Part shown: positions 54,517 through 64,000 of the stretch, piece after piece
Position numbering within the stretch: position 1 is the stretch's first letter
How the letters are laid out: every line of letters begins with the position of its first letter
DNA from: Bolinopsis microptera
Taxonomy: Eukaryota; Ctenophora; Tentaculata; Lobata; Bolinopsidae
NCBI RefSeq assembly: GCF_026151205.1
Contig: NC_087084.1
Span: forward strand, 5,325,538 to 5,389,537
DNA length: 64,000 bases
Reading direction: 5' to 3'
Translations under genes and position numbers: made by a program
The notes under the pieces: model-generated
What the model was told of the DNA's origin: nothing
Databases searched by the model: none
The model's input: only the letters and a program-made list of their open reading frames with translations

Positions 54517-57500
54517 CTATATTTTGTCTTTACTTGTGATCCAGCAGGCTGGTTGCGAATGAAGTTTGATTATCTCCTTCATTTCTCCGTAGATGTTGTC
54601 GTAAGGTCTCCCTGGCTCAATGCTCACGCATGCTGAAAAGTTTTAGAAAAAGGTTAGGATTCTTTAAATACGCTACATCATACATACATAATAAATTTAC
54701 ATATAAAGATAGTATCTCATGACTTTAAATTGATTTATTTAGATTGACATGAAATAAAATGTCTGAAAGTTTGTATCTGGATTAGTGGACGGTAAGACCA
54801 ATTCAGCTTCCCCGAGGAGGATGTTTAATTTGACTACTGAAACCAGAACTAGTAGTGAAATCAATCGGGCGGATTAATTATATCAATCTATTGGCCATAT
54901 CTTAACTTGACAACGACAGGAATGAACAAATAAACACAGCTAACTCCTCATTAATTAGTTAACTACCTGTGAAGTAATGTTTGAACTCGTGTTCAAGTCT
55001 CATCGCACGTTCGTAGTTCTTCTTAGCCTGCTCCTCACTCATGCGACTGTTCCTGCAGCTGAGCAGTCAACATTTAATAGGTTTATTAATTAAATAAATA
55101 AACTAAATAGATTAAATCAATAATTTTTCAGCACAGTTTACATGGAGTTTGAAATATTAATTGATAATATTTTGATAATAGCTTCAAGAGAACGGATTAG
55201 TCTCTTCATAGCTATTTTTCGTAATTCTGTTCTTACACATTAAAAAACTAAGAATAAACCTTACCCCGATTCTGCATACCACAATAAATTACAATGTTTG
55301 AGGTAAATACCTGATGGCCTCAGGAGAAGTCGGTCGCAGGAATATTACAATTGGGAAGAGTTGAGCTTGTCTGAGTCGTTTTATAGCGTACCCGCTGACA
55401 TCGAGTATGCACATCTTACCCTTAGATTGGTATATTGTAAGATACATGTTTTATTATTGACACTCTTCTAACAGAGTAAAAATCAATACCACAAAGAATG
55501 AGACTGGTAAGACGCATGGCGAAAGTCAAACTGAATTGCCTGTGAAATAAATATTAACGTGTGTGTTTCCCTTCGTGTCCAACAGCATTATAAATATTAA
55601 CAGTTTTTCAGCCTCTTCAATCGGATCAGAAGGCCTAAAAAAGTAAAATCTGTAATTTTTTTTCAACTCACTAAGTCTGATACATCCCTCACACTGGCTA
55701 TACTGGTACCATACAGATTATCATTAAACTGCCCAGCTTCAATGAAAAGATGGTTTTGTATGTCACGTTCCATTTCAGCTCGAGATGAAACGAAAAAGTA
55801 ATCTCTACCGTGGACTTCGTGCTCTCTCTTTTCTCTTGTTGTATCTGGAAGGAGTAGAGGTTAAATTGGAAAAGTCGGATTTTCTACAGAAGTCATGTAT
55901 TTGTACGTATACTTGGTATTTTGTATATCGTTTGTGATTCTACTCCGCCGAAGCCATTTTTGGAATGAAATATTGTATTGGACGTGCAGATTGCTGAAAT
56001 AATATTGCATAATCTTTACATAATGTTTAATGCCAGGTGATTTAAGTTATAGGTTAATATTGGTCCATTCATATTATTTGTTGAGAACCTCTTCATTATT
56101 GTGAGTCTGGACGAAATTTATAAATCGATCGATGCAAGCTGCGCTAATTTAAGCAAGCAACGTACGCGCGCGCGTGAGTACAGTGTATGCATGACGCGCG
56201 CAAAACAGTGAGTTTTAAAGCTAGCGTGTTTCCAACATTTTGCTCAAAGTATTGCTAGTCGCAAAAGCTAAGTTTCCAAAATGGTCCCACATGGATCAAT
56301 AATTGCAAGAACTAGACCCGCAATAGCATCAAGCGCGCTCTTGGCCACATTCCTAGGTGTGCCCAATTAAAATTAATTGCTTGCTGGTGAGGGATCTCAT
56401 AATAACACCAATTAATTGGATGGTTGGATAACAGTTTTTGATTGGAATATGTTTTTAATATCGCATACGAGTGAAAATATTTGAATCCCCTGGGAGTAAC
56501 ATTCCAGATTAACGACTCCAAATGCCTACATTCCTACAAGCTACCTCTTTGCAATTTTATACTTAAAACTATTAAGAATTTCGAGTTTTACAACTCGTAT
56601 TGGCTTTAAAATCCGAAGAATTTAAGATCGTTGTGACCCAAATTTTAATGAAATTAGAAACTTGATCTCCAGATTGAGGTGGTGGTGGAATGTCACAAAT
56701 ATGTGACGACATATTAAATGATTACAGCGGTTGTTTGTGATGGTATGCGCGTGGTATTGTATTACAAACCTACAATTTATGTCACGTGATATTCTCACAG
56801 TCTCACGCGGAAAGACGTTACTGTTTACATATTGAAACAATAAACATTGGCCTGTCTCGAACAGTGGACTTAAATTGTCGACATTCCTTTCATAACAAGT
56901 TATTTGTTTATATTGTGGTCATTTCAGCGATTGATAAATTTTGATACTGGTGATGGAAAGATGAATTTGTTTTGACACGTGATATTTGTTTTGACACGTG
57001 ATAATGATTCGAAGATTTGATTGGATAACCACTGTCATGTGTCAATAAAAATGCAATACATTACCATATCACTGTCTTGGTCTATCAACAATTAATAATA
57101 ATTAATTGAATAAATAGAAACTGAATAATTTAAAAGTAACTAATTTAAACTAAACTTAGTAACTCATTTAAAGTAAACAGTAACTAATATTTACTAATAG
57201 TTACTAAAAGTAACTAATAATAACTAACTACGTGATGGTAGCTAAAAGTAACTAAAAGAGTAACTAATAGTAACTACAAGTAACTAACGTGGAACACAGC
57301 TGCCGAACTTATCAGGAAATTCCGCCATAAGATCGTCGTTTACTCTGTCTTTTAACGGTCCGAGGATTATCACGGGCCTCATGTACTTTACTGAAATAAA
57401 TTTATATGTTAGTTTTTACAAACAAACAACAAACAAACAAGAAACAAGAAACAAGTAACAAACAAGTAACAAACAAGTAACAAACAAGTAACAAACAAAC

Positions 57501-60500
57501 AAACAAACAAACAAACAAACAAACAAACAAACAAACAAACAAACAAACAAACAAACAAACAAACAAACAAACAAACAAACAAACAAACAAACAAACAAAC
57601 AAACTTACTCCAGGTTTGAACTACAGGTTCGTAAGTATACACGGCGTCAGTAGAACTCTCAGAAGTACTGCCCATCATCATAGCTTCCTCTGAACTTGAA
57701 CTGAACTTAACTGATCTGTTCCTAGACCTCTCTTTCTTCTCCACCCTGTTAAATAGATTAAATAAATAAAGGTTTCATTTTACATTTCACATTCTGCACA
57801 TCATACCGCACCGTACATCGCACTTTTTACAAGTAAACAAGTTTTTTTCTAAATTATTTTGTTATTAATTAAGACTATTAGCTGCACTACACTTTGTCAA
57901 GCCGAGAAGCAAGGTCTCTGGTAAACCATACAATTCCACTTAGAATTCCAACTTTCCAATAAACTGGTGGGGCTTCTTGGCCAAAAATAGAAGGTACATT
58001 GGCAACAGGAATATAATATTTTAATTGCTTCAAGTCCTAGTTTTTAAAATACAGTGTTCCACGTCACATGTAGTGTTTCTCTGGAAGCTGTTACATGTCG
58101 TGTTTGTACTGATATTGCTATGTAAAGCCTAGAAAACTAAAAACTTCCCACTTGAGTACTTGTAATTTGGGCCATGTTTTTAAGCCCTATAACAGTGGAG
58201 TAATCTAAAACTAAAAAGTAGACATTTATCAACAATCGGGGTTTTGCTGTAATACGATTGTTTTATTTTGAGAAAGCATAGATAGTCAGAAAGTTGCCTT
58301 GTGTTTTACACTATCTGTTAGCAAGAAATACAATTTATATGGTATGTATCATATTATTGCTTTGTTATATTTTTACGTATTTATACGTTTTACACTTTTT
58401 TGATAATAAGTTACGTTGCGCTTTTTGAGATCGCTGGTTCTATCTTTGTGTAATTGTGTATAAATATATTGCTAAGTGTAGATTTATAGGAAATAATAAT
58501 TATTTATAGTTTTGTCGAATGTAGGCCTTTTAACAAAGTCAAGCTTGAATAACAATATTTTAACAATAAAGTGTAATCTATAAAATCTATTCATATAATT
58601 ATTTACTGATAACTAAGCAAATCCTATAATTTATGTCTTCATTTACAAATAAATCTCATTATTTTGGCACGGAACCAACAGTTAATTGCATGCTTAGCTT
58701 AGTTAACAAACCAAGTATGATAAATGAAACTAGGCTTGTAACTGGCAGATGACGAAGATTTGTCAACAAATTAGCAACTAATTAGCAACATTTGCTGCAG
58801 TGTTGCACTCGTTGATTTGTTGAAGTCGGTGTGAGTGCAGTGACAAGGAGTGTCAGAAAAACTGATGAAAACTAACTGCAATTTCAAAATGTAAAAACTT
58901 ATTACGAAGAATATGGTAAGTGGCGGGGAGTATCTCTAATCGAAATATATCTCTGAAATCTTATCAGAGAACTATGCAGTTTGAAGTATCAAGTGTCAGA
59001 TTGTTTCGCCAACCTTAAGAATCGAGGCGTTTCTTTCCACGAAATACAGAAATATATTAAATAGAATTTTGCAAAAACTTCTATAATCTTTTATAATCCC
59101 CCTCCCTCAGCTCCAGTGGTAGTTGTTAATTTGCTGACATGAACTAATCAGTTAGGTCAGTGTCACGTGTTACTGTGTCCGTGTTACTGTTTCACGTGTT
59201 ACTGTGTCACGTGTTACACTGATTATAGAAATGTTTACACCAATTGGAAGAAATTTTACTCAACATGTAAAAACTTATATCTTGAGGAGGAAAACATTGT
59301 GCAATTTTTATGTTGTGGTTATAATCAATATATTATCGGGGAACTAAAGTCTCCATTCGCCACAACTACACAATATTATGCTTGCTAATAAGCTAATACA
59401 GTAACATGATGTTTAGTGTGGAAATGAAAAAGATCAAAAATAAGTTTAGTACCATGTTTCTATTATAGGGGGCAGCATTTTTGTTTCTTCATAGCAAGGC
59501 GATTCAGATGGATGCCTTATCCAACGACCCACTTTCCTATACCACTTCCTTCCCAACTTTTATTACCCACATTTTCTCACATTAACAAAGAAAATGTGGG
59601 TAATAAATGTAGGTAATAAAGTCATTATTACCCATCTCTTTTACCCACATTTTCTCACTTTATTACCCACATTTATTACTCACATTTTCTCACTTTATTA
59701 CCCACATTTTCTCACTTTATTACCCACCTCTTCTTGCTGGGAATAACTCCGCGTCCCTCCTCCGTACCGTCAGCTGTAACCCTTCTAGCCTGCCACCACT
59801 CATCATCACTTGCGTTTATCTGGAGACATCATAATATCAAATAGACAAATACTGACAAACTTACTGACAAACTTACTGACAAACTTACTGACAAACTAAC
59901 TGACAAACTTACTGACAAACTTACTGACAAACTTACTGACAAACTTACTGACAAACTTACTGGCAAACTTACTGACAAACTTACTGGCAAACTTACTGGC
60001 AAACTTACAAACAAAAGCATTACTACCAATATTTTGGATAAATGGGCCCAGTACTGGGAGTTATCAGAGAAAAACAGATAAGATAGTTTTGATACTGGTG
60101 GGGAGGTGCAGTGTGAATTTATTGTTCATGACACGTGTTAGTTAATTTGAGTTTTGATTGGTCAATGCTGGAAGCTGATTGAATATTCACTGTCACGTGT
60201 GACAGCTCCTCACTAGCATCCAGATAAATTGTTTTAAACACGCACTAGGTCAACATCAATCATCATATTAAAAAATTTATTATATTTCTAATTATTAATT
60301 TTATAATTAATTATTAATTAAATCTCCTTACCACGTGTAGAATGTCACCGTGTCTAAAACTGAGACCCGGTCCCGGTAAATCAGGGTCTTTTGATTTGTC
60401 GTAGTCAAACAAAGCTCTTACGTACAGACTCTTTTTCATATTCGTTTTCAATGTCCCTGAGAAACCGATCATTAATTGTTAAAACAAATGAATTAATGTA

Positions 60501-60810
60501 ACTATCAAATAAGTAATTTAACTACTAAATTAATGTCACCACTGTATTAAATACTAATGAACCTATTATTACTACTACAATTAACAGTCTACAAAAATAT
60601 TCACGTCATAATGTAAAATTATTATAATGTAAAATTATGATAATGTAAAATTATGATAATGTAAAATTATGATAATGTAAAATTATGATAATGTAAAATT
60701 ATTATAATGTAAAATAACGTAAGATTGATGATTACCGGATCCAATACTGGCGGGGGAGGAAGCTGAGTCGTTCTGTATCGTACCAAGCTGCTTCTCAAAC
60801 CTTGCAAAAC
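54517..60810 (-). CDS. dlg1: Discs-large (DLG) MAGUK scaffold, 3' part: linker, SH3, HOOK, guanylate kinase
   Basis: Exons in order: 60736-60810, 60332-60456, 59728-59819, 57609-57745, 57289-57390, 55672-55844, 55311-55420, 54967-55052, 54517-54632; phases join to the stop at 54517 (about 338 residues). The linker reads [13 protein letters not shown]3 reads [32 protein letters not shown] and [18 protein letters not shown] is basic/Ser-rich; GK reads [58 protein letters not shown] and [18 protein letters not shown] organises cell junctions and polarity; its GK binds phosphopeptides rather than making GDP. The PDZ exons are not found between 60811 and the window end, so they lie beyond or in exons I cannot see. 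Confidence 0.93.
57090..57288 (-). repeat. TTAGTTACT-type repeat starting at a splice donor
   Basis: On minus, exon 57289-57390 ends C and is followed by GTTAGTTACTTGTAGTTACT and about ten further variants of TTAGTTACT. The first unit contains the donor GTTAGT itself, and several later units keep a GTTA or TTAGT core. Confidence 0.85.
57418..57604 (-). repeat. (TTTG)n array running from a splice donor
   Basis: Exon 57609-57745 ends A; the donor GTAAGT is directly followed by about 30 TTTG units (57604 down to about 57485), then GTTACTTGTTT units to 57420. Long open frames through the array (Cys-Leu-Phe-Val repeats) are artefacts. Confidence 0.95.
57746..59574. other. DLG intron between HOOK and SH3 exons
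   Basis: AT-rich intron DNA with no gene. A gtgtcacgtgttactgtgtc-type repeat (four or so units) lies at 59157-59217. Confidence 0.5.
59575..59727 (-). repeat. 22-bp repeat whose first unit is the splice donor
   Basis: Directly after SH3 exon 59728-59819 the minus strand reads GTGGGTAATAAAGTGAGA and four more bases, then repeats this 22-bp unit, with a 13-bp truncated unit (GTGAGTAATAAAT) third. Each unit starts with GTGGGTAA or GTGAGTAA, copies of the donor. Further decayed units continue to about 59575, where an inverted copy (aatgtgggtaataaa on plus) also appears. Confidence 0.9.
59845..60007 (-). repeat. 12-bp GTAAGTTTGTCA tandem array upstream of an acceptor
   Basis: About 13 units of GTAAGTTTGTCA (variants GTAAGTTTGCCA) lie in the intron before SH3 exon 59728-59819, ending about 25 bp from its acceptor. 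Each unit holds a consensus donor GTAAGT. The open frame through it (Ser-Val-Ser-Leu) is artefactual. Confidence 0.93.
60608..60720 (-). repeat. 16-bp AT-rich tandem array in DLG intron
   Basis: About seven units of aaaattatgataatgt on plus, beginning about 16 bp past the donor of exon 60736-60810. Confidence 0.9.
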
Positions 60811-62277
60811 CTGCAAAGATAATTAAATTATTCGTTGTACAGAAATTAATTTAATCTAATGTAAATACAGAAATTAATATAATTTAATTTACACGGAAAT
60901 TTATTAATTAATTACATTACATTTTCTCACTGATCCATCATAGGACATCAATCGGATTATACAAGTTGTTGTTTGTGCATGTTAACTTTTGGACAAGGCC
61001 AACAGCCCAACACTCAACAGTCTATCTGTCTAGTGTCTATGCTATGGATATATTTTATTATGGAAGTAACTATACACATTACTTTTGAATGGAAGTTATG
61101 TAAAATTTCGTCAATCTTGGAAGATGATTTACGTCGCCGCCCCAAATTTAGCAGCAAATAATTCCGTATAGTAGTGATTTAGCCTTCCATGGAAGGATAT
61201 TGTTGAAGTGGGAATCTATTGGCATGTCAGGAATTTTTGTTTAAAAAAAATTAAAATTTTTGTAAAACTGCACTGTCCATAAATTCCTCAGGTCTCTTTT
61301 TGATCTGCAATTATTCAACAAGGGCAAGTAGAAACAATAGAGATTGCCAATAAATCTACAGTTTGTCGATGTTCAGTTCACTCATGGTCCAAATAATATC
61401 GATTGGACCTCTTAAACTAATGGGGAAAACATTTTTAAGAATTGCTAGAGAGATTTTAACCATGCACCCACAATCGTGGACCAGAATGGATAGGACGAAT
61501 CTCTGACAGGCATACATATCGGGATTTCAAAATCATAATTCTCTTGTGATAAAAAAGCAGACGAGTCTATCATTTTCTATTTAAGAAGAGCTTACCTGAA
61601 ACCTAATGCTTGGCATTTCGTTATTTTATTAAGTGTTTGTGTAATCTAAAGTCGGAATTGAACAAGTTTACCTGGACAAAAATACCTTTTTGTAAATTGA
61701 AGGTGAGCTAAAACCTAGAACCATTTCCATTAAAAATAACATTCATTTTATTTGGGCTCCCTTTTAATTGAGGTTATGTAAAGCATTCAAGTATTGCTAT
61801 ACGAGGGCGGGGGTTAGAAATTAATTAGTTCAACCATGGAGTTCACATTTAACCATTGAATGATCTTTTCAGCATTAAAGGCCCCGACACGGCTTCAAAT
61901 ATATTTAGCGACCCGTTTATTACCAAAACCATGTTTCCAGACAGCCGTCTCTCAGCTGGTGTCACCGTGTCTTTGTCACGTGACCTTGTTAAATTCAAGG
62001 AGATTAGACGAGTATTTCAATTGTTCTAGTTCCGAAATGAAATGAAAGAAATGAATTGTTTGTTTCAAGTTTCAACAAAACAATCTCAGAGATGTTACAA
62101 AATGTTCACAATTCCTCGAGGTAACAGATTTAGCACATGCAAATTGAATTGGAGTATCACACCTGATTTTACATGTGACCAATCTATAAGCCTCCTACTG
62201 AGTCTCAAGTCTGGTTATTCAATATTAAACTTCGTTTGTCTGATATCCATAAAACTATGGATACTATTCAGTCTCAG
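60811..62277. other. Region without a supportable gene
   Basis: It lies between the first traced DLG exon and the secreted coiled-coil gene. Frames are short and unsupported. It may hold DLG intron and the promoter and 5' exon of the plus-strand gene at 62278. A pyrimidine tract and ATTCAG/CTCAG acceptors sit at 62265-62277. Confidence 0.45.
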
Positions 62278-63167
62278 TGATCATTCTAGCATCTTTAACC
62301 TTCTTGGTATCATGTCACTCGCTGGAGGAAACAACCAACTTGGATGAGAGTCTTGACGATACTTTGATTCAGATGGCAATCTTGCACAAATCCATCATTA
62401 CAAACCAAAATTCCACGATTAGGCAATACGTGAAGGATCTCAGGACGGAGCTGGTATCAAAGATCAAGATACAGGCCGAGAAACTTGCACAGTACGAGAA
62501 AAAGATAGAGACACTAGAAAAGAAGTTATCATCTCTGGAACAGAAGCAAGATAAAACTGACGCCATCCTAGTAAGCCTCTCCAACGATATCAAATCATCA
62601 CTAAACAGCTTAACCACCAAGATCAATTCAGTAAACTCCACCTTAACCACCAAATCCAAACATCTGAAAACAACAGTGGAGGAAGTGGAAGGGGACCTGA
62701 ACTCGGTTCAGTCTGATGTAACCACATTGAAGGAGGACGGAGTAAAGAAAGGTCCTGATGGTAGGATAGACAGGGCTCTACTTCCGGGTTCTTACGCTGA
62801 CTTCTCTCTGGAGGACGTGGCTTGGGGGAGTCTGCATGTGGCAGCTGCTGCCGCTTGTAGGGGGGCTGCGCCAACTGGTGGGACAGGTCACTATGCAAAT
62901 CAGGTAATTCCGGTGATTGTCGGCTCCACGTGCCATGCAACATGTAATGCGTATACACCGGACTCAAAAACGTACTTTTACTGTGCCTCTACTGTGACCT
63001 TGGTCGGTTTTGTAAAACATGCCACCAATAATCTGGCAAGTGTTGGTGAATACTATAACTACGGATGTGCAGCACCTCATACGGCTACTTCGGAGCTGAG
63101 CAAATCTGATCATGCCTCTTTAGAAAGACCCGGTTACATGACTTACTGTTGTTGTAGATCTCCTTAA
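62278..63167 (+). CDS. Secreted coiled-coil protein with Cys-rich C-terminal domain, 5' exon missing
   Basis: The frame is open to TAA at 63165 and gives about 296 residues. It lacks an in-frame ATG at its start. An acceptor CTCAG ends at 62277 and the exon starts TG, so an upstream exon ending in A would rebuild ATG and give the signal peptide MIILASLTFLVSCHS. Residues 20-175 are a long coiled coil (heptad-rich, KIQAEKLAQYEKKIETLEKK; SLSNDIKSSLNSLTTKIN). After a hinge (KKGPDGRIDRALLPG) comes a domain of about 110 residues with eight or so cysteines (AAACRGA, STCHATC, YFYCAS, YNYGCA, and a CCCRSP end). I do not recognise the domain. It fits an oligomerising extracellular protein such as a lectin or mucus component (inference). 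Confidence 0.7.
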
Positions 63168-64000
63168 CTCTCATTTCATAATACGTCATAGTTCATACTC
63201 ATATTCTCTAATTATTTGCTACATATATAGTAGTGTTGTAAAATGTATTGAAAAATTGTTTTTGTAGAGGTTAACACGTGATTTATTTGACTTTTTTTCA
63301 GTTTGTCCGTTGCAGAGCATTTTCGTCGGATTTTATGACAATCTCTATTGTATTAGGTAACTTGCCAGTCAACCCCTATAACTGCAAAGTACACTCAGCA
63401 AAAAGTGAATCACGCACTAGATTATATCCTGTCATCTGTAGTGTATTTATACAGTAGTTTTAGTAGGACAAAATTTAGTTTACACGCTACTAAAAGTTGT
63501 TACTGTGTAGTGTGTAGTACGGTAGTTTTTATATTCCATTAGTCACTTGTCCACACATGAGTTTTAGTACAAATTACAATATCTCGGGATATAGTACATA
63601 TTGCATGTCTTGAGAAATAGTAAAAGTGTTTGATTGTAGTACAAAATTTAAGACGCTTGCACATTTTCAGACTTGAACACGAATAAAAATAACACGAAGA
63701 AAAACTTTGTGCTTGACTATTTTCTGCGGTATAATTGGTTTGGATATATGCATTCAAACACAAATTTAGGTTTGAGAAGCTATTATTATGCAGTATTATA
63801 TTACGCAGTATGACTGAATAGTTAGAAATGCCTGCTTTTCACATATAAATAAATATTAAATATGCTATTATTTTATGTAACCGATCAAAGTTTACTATTT
63901 GACATTACTTATCATAAATCAGTGTTAAATTCTTATCAGTAAATATTTATTAATTGATTTAACATAAATAAATAATAATAAATTCTTGTGTGATTTGACT
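63168..64000. other. AT-rich downstream sequence
   Basis: 3' flank of the coiled-coil gene to the window end. There are several AATAAA-like motifs (63682, 63847, 63965) and no supportable gene. Confidence 0.5.

Noticed and set aside
57402..57744. Long Cys-Leu-Phe-Val open frames
   Set aside because: They are translations of the (TTTG)n array beside a DLG exon; only 57609-57745 in the DLG frame is coding.

Overview
The window is nuclear DNA of an invertebrate animal. It is AT-rich and intron-rich, with GT-AG introns often under 400 bp. It carries animal genes (a discs-large MAGUK, a MICU-type calcium sensor, an RMDN-type TPR protein, an SLC10A7-like carrier, and an Ig/FN3/hemopexin mosaic) together with Penelope-like and LINE retrotransposons. 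The sequence does not let me name the phylum. All exon chains below were traced by eye from splice sites, reading-frame phase and family similarity. No alignment or search was run.

Layout. 1-2599: a possible Cys-rich exon fragment at the edge, then non-coding DNA. 2600-14208 (+): a 17-exon secreted mosaic protein, signal peptide-X-Y-Ig-FN3-novel domain-X'-Y'-hemopexin, where X'-Y' is a recent genomic duplication of X-Y. 15105-38701 (-): an RMDN-family gene whose seventh traced intron (16731-35691, about 19 kb) holds a complete SLC10A7-like gene on the other strand (20402-23323), a truncated Penelope-like element, two LINEs, a reverse-transcriptase fragment and a broken NERD/helicase-like gene. 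39905-43496 (-): MICU-like gene, 8 exons. 46434-47129 (-): an unrecognised 115-residue protein, 3 exons. 47177-48016: a satellite of about 274 bp units. 48232-51939 (-): an intronless 1235-residue transposase-like protein. 54517-60810 (-): the 3' nine exons of a discs-large gene (linker, SH3, HOOK, guanylate kinase); its PDZ part is not found here. 62278-63167 (+): a secreted coiled-coil protein with a Cys-rich C-terminal domain.

The host genes do not form an obvious pathway; they are ordinary neighbours in an intron-rich genome loaded with repeats. The most unusual signal is in the introns. In at least five of them a tandem repeat begins at or within a few bases of the 5' splice site, and in four the unit carries a copy of the donor, so the intron holds a ladder of duplicate splice donors (DLG exons ending at 59728, 57609 and 57289; RMDN exon ending at 36919; MICU exon ending at 40569). 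A second theme is short inverted-repeat elements whose ends are runs of G and C, one with a clean 7-bp target-site duplication.
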